A stretch of 14,791 bases of DNA. Origin: Candidatus Neomicrothrix sp. UBA825 (GTDB lineage: Bacteria; Actinomycetota; Acidimicrobiia; Acidimicrobiales; UBA8592). Positions 1 through 7,081 of the stretch are shown here, one piece after another. A model generated the notes under the pieces. That model had not been told where the DNA came from, ran no database searches, and was given only the letters and a program-made list of their open reading frames with translations. The stretch spans positions 1-14,791 of the forward strand of contig DBHP01000065.1 in the NCBI GenBank assembly GCA_002295705.1. The letters are read 5' to 3'. The position numbers were made by a program, and so were the translations under genes. The number at the start of each line of letters is the position of its first letter. Position 1 is the stretch's first letter.

Positions 1-5
1 GCGAG

Positions 6-863
6 TTACCCCAACAAGTCTCTTGTTTCTTTAATGAAATCTAAATGCTCCTGAAGGTCATTCAAACCACAGTTCATTGTGCAAATTGAAATATGGGTCC
101 CGCCAGAGTCACGCCATTGCTTCGCTGTCTCTGCAGCAGCTTGCGGCGTCCGATCTCGAAGCGTAATCAATTCGTGGCCAAACTCTTGTTCATTTCGACC
201 GAACTCACGCAAATGGTGTTCTGTGCGAATCTTGCCTTCCAAACAACGATCATGGTCACCGGCGTAAATAAAACCATCCCCTAATTTCCCTGCTCGCTTA
301 AACGCAATTTCTGAGAACCCCCCGAGCCAGACAGGAATTTGCCGATTCGGCCTGATGTTAATATTTCCTCTATCGATGCGGTCATATTCACCTTCGAAGC
401 TGAAAAGATCTTCTGACCAATATTTCCGGAGGAGTTCAATTTGCTCACTTAGCCGCGGTCCACGTTGAGAGAAATCTTGACCGAGAGCGTCATATTCTAC
501 ATAGTTCCACCCAGTGCCAACCCCAAGTCTCAAACGTTCGCCAGAAAGCAGGTCAACATCTGTTGTCTGTTTTGCCACCAATGCTGTCTGTCGCTGAGGC
601 AAAATAATCACGCCAGTAACTAACTCGATGCTCTGTGTGATTCCAGCAAGATAACTAAACATTGTGAAGGGGCAGTGAAATGGGTCTTCATTCGTATAAG
701 GACCCCATAATTCAGGCTCCCTATCATCATGGGTAGCCCCGACAACGTGGTCATATGCCAACAAGTGGTCATAACCCAGATTTTCAGTGGCTAAACCGAT
801 TTCTTTCACTGCGATCGGGTCACCTTTTAATTCCGTCTGAGGATATACAACACCTATTTTCAT
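6..863 (-). CDS. LLM-class F420-dependent oxidoreductase (Rv2161c/TIGR03619-like)
   Basis: This is a complete 285-residue cytoplasmic TIM-barrel oxidoreductase of the luciferase-like superfamily. The N-terminus (MKIGVVYPQTEL), the YDHLLAYDHV segment at residues 31-40 and the GVGTGWN motif at 114-120, followed by a YDALGQDFSQRGPR stretch, are typical of the short (about 280 aa) F420-type proteins often named after Rv2161c. These are expected to pass hydride between F420/F420H2 and an organic substrate, but the substrate is not predictable. The start is fixed by AAAGGAG five bases upstream of the ATG. It is transcribed away from the LLM operon that begins at 1000, and the two share a 136-bp control region. 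Family membership is clear. The cofactor choice (F420 rather than FMN) is inferred from the subfamily. Confidence 0.9.
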   Translation of the reverse strand: MKIGVVYPQTELKGDPIAVKEIGLATENLGYDHLLAYDHVVGATHDDREPELWGPYTNEDPFHCPFTMFSYLAGITQSIELVTGVIILPQRQTALVAKQTTDVDLLSGERLRLGVGTGWNYVEYDALGQDFSQRGPRLSEQIELLRKYWSEDLFSFEGEYDRIDRGNINIRPNRQIPVWLGGFSEIAFKRAGKLGDGFIYAGDHDRCLEGKIRTEHHLREFGRNEQEFGHELITLRDRTPQAAAETAKQWRDSGGTHISICTMNCGLNDLQEHLDFIKETRDLLG

Positions 864-941
864 TGATTCTCCTTTGATGCCCTCTCAGTTTTCACTATTT
901 TCGCACCGATATCCATTTCAGATCTGTTTTTGTATTACTGG

Positions 942-970
942 TTGACATAGTTAGATTAATGGCATACATT
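942..970 (+). promoter_or_regulatory. Sigma70-type promoter for the 1000-5401 operon
   Basis: A perfect -35 hexamer TTGACA (942-947) is followed 17 bases later by TACATT (965-970), which matches the -10 consensus at four of six positions. This would place transcription start near 976-978, about 22 bases before the ATG at 1000, leaving room for the GGAGG at 990-994. The spacing and the perfect -35 make it convincing by eye; it has no experimental support. The -10 lies inside a palindrome (955-973). Confidence 0.6.
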
Positions 971-973
971 AAT
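955..973. promoter_or_regulatory. Candidate operator: inverted repeat ATTAATG-N5-CATTAAT over the -10 box
   Basis: Positions 955-961 (ATTAATG) and 967-973 (CATTAAT) form a 7-bp perfect inverted repeat around a 5-bp centre. It covers the whole -10 element of the promoter at 942-970. A 19-bp palindrome in this place is typical of a repressor site, and the second gene of the operon (2233-2835) encodes a TetR-family repressor, so autorepression is the simplest inference. The arms are AT-rich, which raises the chance of coincidence. Confidence 0.45.
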
Positions 974-999
974 ACGTAAGCACTCATACGGAGGAAACG

Positions 1000-2223
1000 A
1001 TGGAATTCGGAATTTTCAGCAACGGATATATCCCAGGACCAGCAGCACACGATACTGAATCTGAGCACACCGAGCTCATGAGAGAATCAGAATACGCTGT
1101 TATCGCTGATAGAAATAACTGGAAATACATGTGGTACGGCGAGCATCATGGCTTGGTCGAATACAGCCACATGTCAGCACCTGCACCACTCATGGGCTGG
1201 GTCGCAGCACAAACAGAACGTATACATATTGGCTCAGCCATCACTAGCCTCCCGGTCACCAAAGAACACCCCGTGCGGATAGCTGAACGAGCAGCAATGC
1301 TAGACCACGTCACCAATAATAGGTTCGAATTCGGAACAGGACGGGGCGCAGGAAGTCACGAACTAATGACATTCAGCGGTACAGAGCCATCCCAAACTAA
1401 AGCAATGTGGGATGAAGTTATTCGCGAAATACCAAGAATGTGGGAACAAAAAGACTACTCATTCCAAGGAAACGGATGGTCAGTACCCGGTCCTCACAAT
1501 ATTCTGCCAAAACCATATGGCAAAGGACATCCCCCTATCTGGGTAGCGTGCGGAAACCCCGAGACGTTCGCAAAAGCCGGTTCCCTCGGAATAGGTGCAA
1601 TTGCCTTCAACTTCGAACCAATCCACAATCTCAAAGGACGTCTCGAAGCGTACAAAGAAGCAGCAGCCTCACCTACCGAAATCATAGGACAGTTCCAAAA
1701 CAACAATGTCATGATGACAAACGGCGTCATTTGCTTAGAAGATAGAGAACGAGCTCGAGAGATTGCGAAAGCTAGAGGGCGAGGATACCTCGTCACAATG
1801 GTCAACCTCTACCACGACACAATGCCAAAATCACCTGATGGGATTACGTGGCCGAATGCGCCTGCGAGCACACTGATTGAATGGACCGACGAAATGCTGG
1901 ATCAAATAATTGAAGCCGGTTACATGTTGTGCGGAAACCCTGAAGAAGTAAGTGAACAACTTGAGGCCTACCAAAGCGTTGGATGTGATCAAGTCGTATT
2001 TGGTCTTCCAATTGAAGGTATGCAACATGAGGAAATTAAAGAAATGCTTGAAATCTTCGGCGATCAAGTGATTCCCGAATTTGATAAGGATCCTGTTCAT
2101 TCAACAACCCGAATGAGAGAAACTGCTCAGCCTAAATTTGAAGCATTTAACAATGAGCTTCCATCTGAAGTTAACGAGGTTACAGTCATTCCTGACTCCG
2201 CGATTCTTCCGCTTAGCGCATAA
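1000..2223 (+). CDS. LLM-class flavin-dependent monooxygenase (long, luciferase-like)
   Basis: This 407-residue protein is a bacterial-luciferase-family TIM barrel. The WYGEHH motif at 46-51, the HIGSAITSLP strand near 76-85, the PVRIAERAAMLDH segment at 91-103 and the FGTGRGAGSHE loop at 111-121 resemble FMN-dependent luciferase-like monooxygenases more than the short F420 enzymes nearby. The C-terminal 60 or so residues after the barrel (ending in SAILPLSA) show no motif I recognise. A flavin-dependent oxygen insertion (hydroxylation or Baeyer-Villiger type) is possible but unproven. The start is supported by GGAGG at 990-994, five bases upstream of the ATG. It is the first gene of a five-gene operon, and a TetR gene follows after nine bases. 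Confidence 0.87.
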   Translation: MEFGIFSNGYIPGPAAHDTESEHTELMRESEYAVIADRNNWKYMWYGEHHGLVEYSHMSAPAPLMGWVAAQTERIHIGSAITSLPVTKEHPVRIAERAAMLDHVTNNRFEFGTGRGAGSHELMTFSGTEPSQTKAMWDEVIREIPRMWEQKDYSFQGNGWSVPGPHNILPKPYGKGHPPIWVACGNPETFAKAGSLGIGAIAFNFEPIHNLKGRLEAYKEAAASPTEIIGQFQNNNVMMTNGVICLEDRERAREIAKARGRGYLVTMVNLYHDTMPKSPDGITWPNAPASTLIEWTDEMLDQIIEAGYMLCGNPEEVSEQLEAYQSVGCDQVVFGLPIEGMQHEEIKEMLEIFGDQVIPEFDKDPVHSTTRMRETAQPKFEAFNNELPSEVNEVTVIPDSAILPLSA

Positions 2224-2232
2224 CACAACCAT

Positions 2233-2835
2233 ATGCCCCGTAACAGTTCGGATACCAAAGCTCTGTTACTGGACCATGCTGAAAAAATGTTTGCAGAAGG
2301 TGGCGTCTTCGCTGTGACTAACAGGCAAATAACTGAAGCCGCTGGCCAAAAGAATGAATCAGCATTGAACTATCACTTTGGAACACGCAATGAACTCATA
2401 ATTGCGTTGTTGACTCGGCGAAGTAAAGATCTTGATGCGATTCGAGCAGAATTATTAGTGGATCTTGGTGATAAACCTACAACCCGAGAACTCGTCCAGT
2501 TGCTTGTTGAAGTCTACGCAAGTTGTCTTCACACGGAGAGCGGGTGCGATTACCTACGCATCGTGGATCAGTTACGGGGTTGGATGACTGATTGGGAGTT
2601 CGTATCTTCTTTTGAAGACGATAACGTTCACGAGCATCTGAGATACATTCTAGGCAATCTACAAAAGCAGACTGATAGTCAACGGGTTCTTGGCATGATC
2701 ATGCTGATGACTGCACTGACTGCAAGTCGAGCGCAACTCGTTTCCGATAATCGGCAACTTCCCAGCTCGCATGAAGAATATGTTGAGGCGCTCACTGACA
2801 TGCTTACCGGAGTCTTGCTCGGACCTTCGTCATAA
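2233..2835 (+). CDS. TetR/AcrR-family transcriptional regulator
   Basis: A 200-residue regulator with a TetR N-terminal DNA-binding domain at about residues 8-55: an amphipathic first helix (ALLLDHAEKMFAEGG), then the helix-turn-helix (VTNRQITEAAGQ) and the hallmark ALNYHFGTRNELI at 44-56. The rest is an all-helical ligand-binding and dimerisation domain, too divergent to name a ligand. The gene begins nine bases after the upstream monooxygenase stop, with no clear Shine-Dalgarno sequence, so translation may depend on coupling. The location inside the operon and the palindrome over the operon promoter (955-973) suggest autorepression relieved by the pathway substrate or a CoA derivative; that is inference. 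Confidence 0.9.
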   Translation: MPRNSSDTKALLLDHAEKMFAEGGVFAVTNRQITEAAGQKNESALNYHFGTRNELIIALLTRRSKDLDAIRAELLVDLGDKPTTRELVQLLVEVYASCLHTESGCDYLRIVDQLRGWMTDWEFVSSFEDDNVHEHLRYILGNLQKQTDSQRVLGMIMLMTALTASRAQLVSDNRQLPSSHEEYVEALTDMLTGVLLGPSS

Positions 2836-2864
2836 TGTTGAGCTATTCTCCGTAAAGGGGGAAT

Positions 2865-3920
2865 ATGAAACTCGCACTTGGACTAGAGGTTTATAATAAA
2901 GCAGTATTAGATCTCCCAACATTGGCGATAGAAACTGCAGAACGTTGTGGTTATCACTCAGTGTGGACAGCTGAGGCGTATGGATCTGATGCGCTCTCAA
3001 CCCTCGCATATCTCGCCGGAAAAACTACAACGATAAAGTTGGGAACTGCAGTCGTTCAGGTCGCTGCACGAACACCAGCGTCAACAGCCATGGCTGCAAT
3101 GACAATTGATGCTCTTGCCGGAGGGGGTAGAACCATTATCGGTCTTGGGGTTTCAGGTCCCCAAATCGTTGAAGGGTGGTACGGGCAACCTTGGGGAAGC
3201 CCCCACCATTGGTTACGGGATTATGTTTCCATAATGAGAAAAATATTTGCTCGTGAGGAACCTGTAACTCACATAGGCAGACAACTAAGCCTTCCATATA
3301 CCGATGAGGGATCCATTTATGAAGGTAAAGCACTTAAATCTATCCTTCACCCTGTTGGGAATATAGAGATATGGATCGCTTCCGGTGCTCCACTGAACAC
3401 AGCTTTAGCTGCAGAAGTAGCTGACGGATGGCTCCCAATGGGTTACGGACTTGACGGTTGGGACATACACGGACCAAATTTAGAAACAGGATTTCAAAAG
3501 CGAAAAGAGAACGCTGTGCCACGTGAAAATTTTCAATTATTTACAAATCTCAGCGTGGAAATAACAGATGACATACAGGGTGCAATAAATCGTCGTAAAC
3601 CTCAGACAGCGATGTACGTCGGAGGAATGGGAAGTGAAAACAACAATTATCACAGAGATTCAATGGCTAGAAGAGGATTTCCAGAAGCAGCTCAAAAGAT
3701 TCAGGATTGTTGGCTAAGTGGAGACAAGGAGGCAGCAGTGCGCTCAGTCCCAGATGAATACATTGACCAAAGTGGTCTCATAGGTCCAGTGGAGAGAATA
3801 CGTGAACGCTTTACTTCACTCGTCCCCGATGGAGCAACAGGGCTGATTATACGAACTACTGATAGATCAACGATTGAGTTAATGGCAGAAATAACCCAAT
3901 CAGAATACGGCCTTGAATAA
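2865..3920 (+). CDS. LLM-class F420-dependent oxidoreductase (Rv3520c/TIGR03559-like), copy 1
   Basis: A 351-residue LLM barrel of the type named after mycobacterial Rv3520c. Recognisable parts are the start MKLALGLEVY, the TAEAYGSDALSTLAYLA segment at 35-51, LGTAVVQVAARTP at 59-71, LGVSGPQIVEGW at 94-105 and a C-terminal YVGGMG / IQDCWLSGDKEAA region. The protein at 13409-14449 has the same landmarks in the same order, so the two are paralogs. F420 use is inferred from the family. The start is supported by AAAGGGGG, only three to four bases from the ATG. It lies 29 bases after the TetR gene and 51 bases before the hydrolase, in one operon. Confidence 0.88.
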   Translation: MKLALGLEVYNKAVLDLPTLAIETAERCGYHSVWTAEAYGSDALSTLAYLAGKTTTIKLGTAVVQVAARTPASTAMAAMTIDALAGGGRTIIGLGVSGPQIVEGWYGQPWGSPHHWLRDYVSIMRKIFAREEPVTHIGRQLSLPYTDEGSIYEGKALKSILHPVGNIEIWIASGAPLNTALAAEVADGWLPMGYGLDGWDIHGPNLETGFQKRKENAVPRENFQLFTNLSVEITDDIQGAINRRKPQTAMYVGGMGSENNNYHRDSMARRGFPEAAQKIQDCWLSGDKEAAVRSVPDEYIDQSGLIGPVERIRERFTSLVPDGATGLIIRTTDRSTIELMAEITQSEYGLE

Positions 3921-3971
3921 TGATCAACATTCGCATAACGAATACATGCCAAAAGTGAAAAGGAGCCAAGA

Positions 3972-4859
3972 ATGCCCGAAGCAGTGAATGGAACAACAAC
4001 GATCCACTATGACACGAAGGGGGATAGAGAAAACCCGTCAATCCTACTTATCATGGGTTACACCGAACCCATGACCTCATTCAGAGATGGTTTTTGTCAA
4101 CTTCTTGTCGACGCTGGCTACCACGTGATTAGATTCGATAATCGTGATGTCGGTTTAACTTCTAAAACACAAGGTGACCCACCAGATCTTCAAGCAGTCA
4201 TCACTGCGGTTATGACAGGTCAAACCCTTCCTAAAATTCCATACACTATTGAAGATATGGCATCAGACGCATTTGCTGTTCTTGATGCTGCTGGCGTATC
4301 TTCGGCACACATCGTCGGAGTATCCATGGGTGGCAATATCGCTCAAACTATGGCGATCACGAACCCCAGACGAGTGGCATCAATGATTTCGATCATGTCA
4401 ACAACTGGAGCGCCTGGAGTAGGAATAGCGACCCCTGAAGTAGGGGCTAGTTTAAAATCACCGTTAGGAATAGAAACGAAAGAAGAAGCAGTGGAATGCT
4501 CGCTACATAACTATCGCCTCTTCGCTGGGCCTTTATTCGACGAAGAAGCTCATAAGAATCTCGCCGCATCAAATTACGAACGGAATTGGAATCCCTTAGT
4601 CACTGTTTTCCAACTAGCAGCTATGCTGGCGGGGCCTGACCGAACAGACGATCTCCAGTCAATAGAAGTTCCTACCCTGGTCATTCATGGAGCAAAGGAC
4701 ACCCTTGTTCAGGTAGACGGTGGTAAGGCAACTTCGGCAGCGATCAAAAACTCTCGTCTAGTAATATTTGATGAAATGGGACATGAGATGCCAGAAATAC
4801 TATGGTGTGACATCACGACAGAAATTCTTAATCATGTACAAGCATCCGAAAGGGCTTGA
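3972..4859 (+). CDS. Alpha/beta-fold hydrolase (probable esterase or lactonase)
   Basis: A 295-residue alpha/beta hydrolase with a readable catalytic triad: Ser118 in the nucleophile elbow GVSMG (116-120), Asp243 in HGAKDTLV, and His271 in DEMGHEMPE. The early LLIMGY strand (oxyanion-hole region) and the FDNRDVGLT segment at 55-63 match the RdmC/aclacinomycin methylesterase-like group. No signal peptide is evident, so a cytoplasmic enzyme acting on small esters, lactones or thioesters is expected. The start is secured by AAAAGGAG (3958-3965), six bases upstream. In an operon with LLM oxidoreductases, one inferred role is opening an ester or lactone made by a monooxygenase. A C-C hydrolase or dehalogenase role cannot be excluded. 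Confidence 0.88.
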   Translation: MPEAVNGTTTIHYDTKGDRENPSILLIMGYTEPMTSFRDGFCQLLVDAGYHVIRFDNRDVGLTSKTQGDPPDLQAVITAVMTGQTLPKIPYTIEDMASDAFAVLDAAGVSSAHIVGVSMGGNIAQTMAITNPRRVASMISIMSTTGAPGVGIATPEVGASLKSPLGIETKEEAVECSLHNYRLFAGPLFDEEAHKNLAASNYERNWNPLVTVFQLAAMLAGPDRTDDLQSIEVPTLVIHGAKDTLVQVDGGKATSAAIKNSRLVIFDEMGHEMPEILWCDITTEILNHVQASERA

Positions 4860-4870
4860 AAGAGGGGAAA

Positions 4871-5401
4871 ATGGCAGAGGAACCGGATAGTTATGAAGAT
4901 CTTACCCAATGTGGGCTAGATCAAGATATTGAGGCAGAGCTGCTTCAAACGCAACGCGAATGCACGTTCATGTGGACAAATAAAAAAGGCGAGGCGTTTG
5001 GAGTAATCATGTCCTTCCTTCCAAAGGACGGAAAATTATGGCTGACATGCGCTGAGCGAAGAGCCAGAGTGCCTGCCCTGAGGCGGTTCCCGCGAGCTTC
5101 AGTTTGTGTGAATAGCACAGGGACCGTCTTAGGTACCGGAAAAACCGTTACGTATAAGGGCGACTGCGTCATACATACGGGAAGAGACGTGAAAGACTGG
5201 TTCTACCCTGAATTTGCTCGTCACCTTCGCCCGGAACCTAAAGCAGCACAGGTCTTCCAAGACTTCCTCGACTCGCCTGAACGAGTCGTCATAGAATTTA
5301 CACCGGACTATAAATTGTCGTTTGATAGCTCGATCATGTGGGCGCGTTCACCCGAAGCAGCCAGCAACAAAGATGATCCACGAAACCAGACGGAAATCTG
5401 A
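4871..5401 (+). CDS. FDOR/PNPOx-like split-barrel flavin- or F420-binding protein
   Basis: A 176-residue protein with a split beta-barrel like pyridoxamine-phosphate oxidases and flavin/deazaflavin oxidoreductases. Visible parts are alternating strands CTFMWTN, AFGVIMSFL and KLWLTCAERRARVPALRR (about 31-72), then VCVNSTGTVLGTGKTVTYKG (78-97) and a C-terminal VVIEFTPDYKLSFDSSIMW strand. The basic RRARVPALRR segment sits where cofactor phosphate contacts occur in this fold. Whether it binds FMN, F420 or heme cannot be read here. The start was set at ATG 4871, where GAGGGG lies just upstream; an in-frame TTG at 4856 overlaps the previous stop and is less likely. It is the last gene of the operon, and its TGA directly abuts the stop of the opposite-strand crotonase. 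Confidence 0.78.
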   Translation: MAEEPDSYEDLTQCGLDQDIEAELLQTQRECTFMWTNKKGEAFGVIMSFLPKDGKLWLTCAERRARVPALRRFPRASVCVNSTGTVLGTGKTVTYKGDCVIHTGRDVKDWFYPEFARHLRPEPKAAQVFQDFLDSPERVVIEFTPDYKLSFDSSIMWARSPEAASNKDDPRNQTEI

Positions 5402-6232
5402 TTAGAAGCCCCGCCAGTTAGGATCTCGTCGCTCTCGGAAACTATTGACGCCTTCTTGCGCGTCCATAGTCCCATTATTAAGTTCAACTGCCCAACTCTC
5501 TTCTTCAGTAATTGTGCGACGATCAACATCCAAGGATCTATTAACCAGCCATTTAGTGAACATATGCGCCTTGGTTGGACCAGTAGCCAGTCGTACTGCC
5601 CACTCCATCACAGAGGGAATCAATTCTTCACTCGGAACTACTTTGTTACATAACCCCAATTCAAGGGCATAATCTGCAGGAATATCGTCGGCAAAGAACA
5701 TCAGTTCTTTCGTCTTCATAGGACCAATAAGTCTCGGGAGGATCCACGTTCCCATTGCATCGGGAACCAAACCTCTGCGTGCAAAAACCTCAATAAACTT
5801 TGCATGATCAGCCATGATTACTAAGTCGCACATCAACGCAAGGTGTACACCCATCCCAGCCGCAGTACCGTTAACAGCAGCTATTACTGGTAATTCGCAA
5901 TCAAGAATCGATGACATAAGAGGGTGCTGCCCACGCAACATCATTCGCCTTGGCTCTCCAACAGCCAACGCAGGAGCATCATCTGGACGCTGAGCGTACT
6001 CACGACCTACTGAGATATCTGCACCTGGGCAAAAGAGTTTCTGCCCAGTCGCTGTTAGAACTACAGCTCGGGCATCAAATTGGCCATTTAATGATTCAAA
6101 TAATCCTGTCATCCTGTCACGCATACCCGGAGACATTGCGTTTCCTTTATCTGGATTATTGATCGTGATCCACGCAACTTGGTCAATAATCTCAAACTGA
6201 ACTTTCTCGCTGAGATCTTCCTCGTATGACAT
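5402..6232 (-). CDS. Enoyl-CoA hydratase/isomerase-family protein lacking both hydratase glutamates
   Basis: A 276-residue crotonase-fold protein. Oxyanion-hole segments are present: CPGADIS (68-74) and VNGTAAGMGVHLAL (120-133). Against canonical hydratase motifs, the first catalytic Glu (GGxxE) is His130 and the second (QPE) is Phe150. An Asp158 lies in the GLVPD segment just after, as in PaaG-like isomerases and related crotonases, followed by the usual GTWILPRLIG. It is therefore probably not a simple enoyl-CoA hydratase; double-bond isomerisation or another enolate-type reaction is more likely. No strong Shine-Dalgarno precedes the ATG. It is transcribed alone, convergent with the FDOR gene with zero bases between stop codons, and divergent from the HAD gene. 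Confidence 0.88.
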   Translation of the reverse strand: MSYEEDLSEKVQFEIIDQVAWITINNPDKGNAMSPGMRDRMTGLFESLNGQFDARAVVLTATGQKLFCPGADISVGREYAQRPDDAPALAVGEPRRMMLRGQHPLMSSILDCELPVIAAVNGTAAGMGVHLALMCDLVIMADHAKFIEVFARRGLVPDAMGTWILPRLIGPMKTKELMFFADDIPADYALELGLCNKVVPSEELIPSVMEWAVRLATGPTKAHMFTKWLVNRSLDVDRRTITEEESWAVELNNGTMDAQEGVNSFRERRDPNWRGF

Positions 6233-6367
6233 ACTTTCAATCTACCCGAAATGATTTAATCCATACAATGACGCTCAAGAAAGAAAGTTACAGTCGGTGA
6301 ACCACTATCTCAGTACAGGAGAAGGTAGATACCCAAATAGATCTGTATTCGCTCGAATGTTTCTAAT
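6233..6367. other. Divergent intergenic region, no assignable sites
   Basis: This 135-bp stretch separates the minus-strand crotonase from the plus-strand HAD gene and must hold both promoters. I see AT-rich sequence but no convincing -35/-10 pair, palindrome or Shine-Dalgarno on either side. Leaderless initiation, common in actinobacteria, would be one explanation. Confidence 0.4.
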
Positions 6368-7024
6368 ATGACAATATTAAAGTACGCTCCAAATGTGTTT
6401 AAAGCAGTGATCTTTGACGTAGCTGGAGTCTTAACAGAAGGAATAGGTGCAATCCTCCTAGAAGCAGCTGCCGGAATTGAAGGAGATCTAGACCAATTAG
6501 CTGAAGCTCTAATCCCAGTTTTTATGGGTGAAGGAGACTCCGATGTTGCCGGGCACAGGTTAGAACGTGGTGAAATAACTTTGGATTTCTTTCTATCATC
6601 TCTCGGCGAGGTGGAGAAGGAAGCATGGACGATTCTGCACCCAGACTCAAAGAAATTCTTTGGGGATAGTCTGCAGCCAAAACCAGAAATGCATGATTTC
6701 GTTACTGAAATAAAAGAAGCCGGCCTCAAGACAGGACTGATTTCAAATAATGTCAAAGAATGGCAACCCGCTTGGGATAAGGTAATTCCCGGCCGAGACC
6801 TTTTTGACGCCACAATCTTTTCCTCAGAGGTTGGCTGGAGGAAACCGAGCTCAGAAATCTTTAACATTGCGCTTAGTGAACTAGATGTACAACCTCATGA
6901 AGCTATTTTCCTTGATGACTTTCCTGCAATGGCTCAAGGAGCCCGAGACGCCGGTCTACATGCAATTGACGTCCACGACCACGGCCTCGCCATACAAGAG
7001 ACAAAAGCCTTACTACAAATATAA
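6368..7024 (+). CDS. HAD-family hydrolase, ACAD10-like (haloacid dehalogenase superfamily)
   Basis: A 218-residue HAD protein with a helical cap after motif I. Motif I is FDVAGVLTEG (16-25) with nucleophile Asp17, but the usual acid/base Asp two residues later is Ala19. Motif II is LISNN (Ser126), motif III is GWRKPSSEIF (Lys159) and motif IV is IFLDDFPAM (Asp183/Asp184). The SNN, RKP...IF and FLDD order and spacing are those of the HAD domain of human ACAD10 and its bacterial relatives. Loss of the second motif-I Asp may reduce ordinary phosphatase turnover. No Shine-Dalgarno is obvious before the ATG, so the start is the least certain part. It lies 57 bases before the phosphohistidine-domain gene, likely one transcript. 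Confidence 0.85.
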   Translation: MTILKYAPNVFKAVIFDVAGVLTEGIGAILLEAAAGIEGDLDQLAEALIPVFMGEGDSDVAGHRLERGEITLDFFLSSLGEVEKEAWTILHPDSKKFFGDSLQPKPEMHDFVTEIKEAGLKTGLISNNVKEWQPAWDKVIPGRDLFDATIFSSEVGWRKPSSEIFNIALSELDVQPHEAIFLDDFPAMAQGARDAGLHAIDVHDHGLAIQETKALLQI

Positions 7025-7081
7025 AAGCCAACTTTTCCGGTCACTGAAACTCTCGTATGGTTTGAACAAAGCGAGGTAGAA

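Noticed and set aside
1000..2223. Bioluminescence (lux) gene
   Set aside because: Luciferase-like fold only; no second luciferase subunit pairing, fatty acid reductase or lux regulatory genes nearby.
3929..3943. Inverted repeat ATTCG-N5-CGAAT between the LLM and hydrolase genes
   Set aside because: Five-base arms inside an operon spacer with no promoter nearby; likely chance.
4856..4870. TTG start overlapping the hydrolase stop for the FDOR-like gene
   Set aside because: ATG 4871 is preceded by GAGGGG at usable spacing and the extra five residues are not family-like.
6310..6867. Long minus-strand open frame of 185 codons opposite the HAD gene
   Set aside because: Serine/proline-rich translation typical of an antisense shadow; no domain recognised, and the plus frame has clear HAD motifs.
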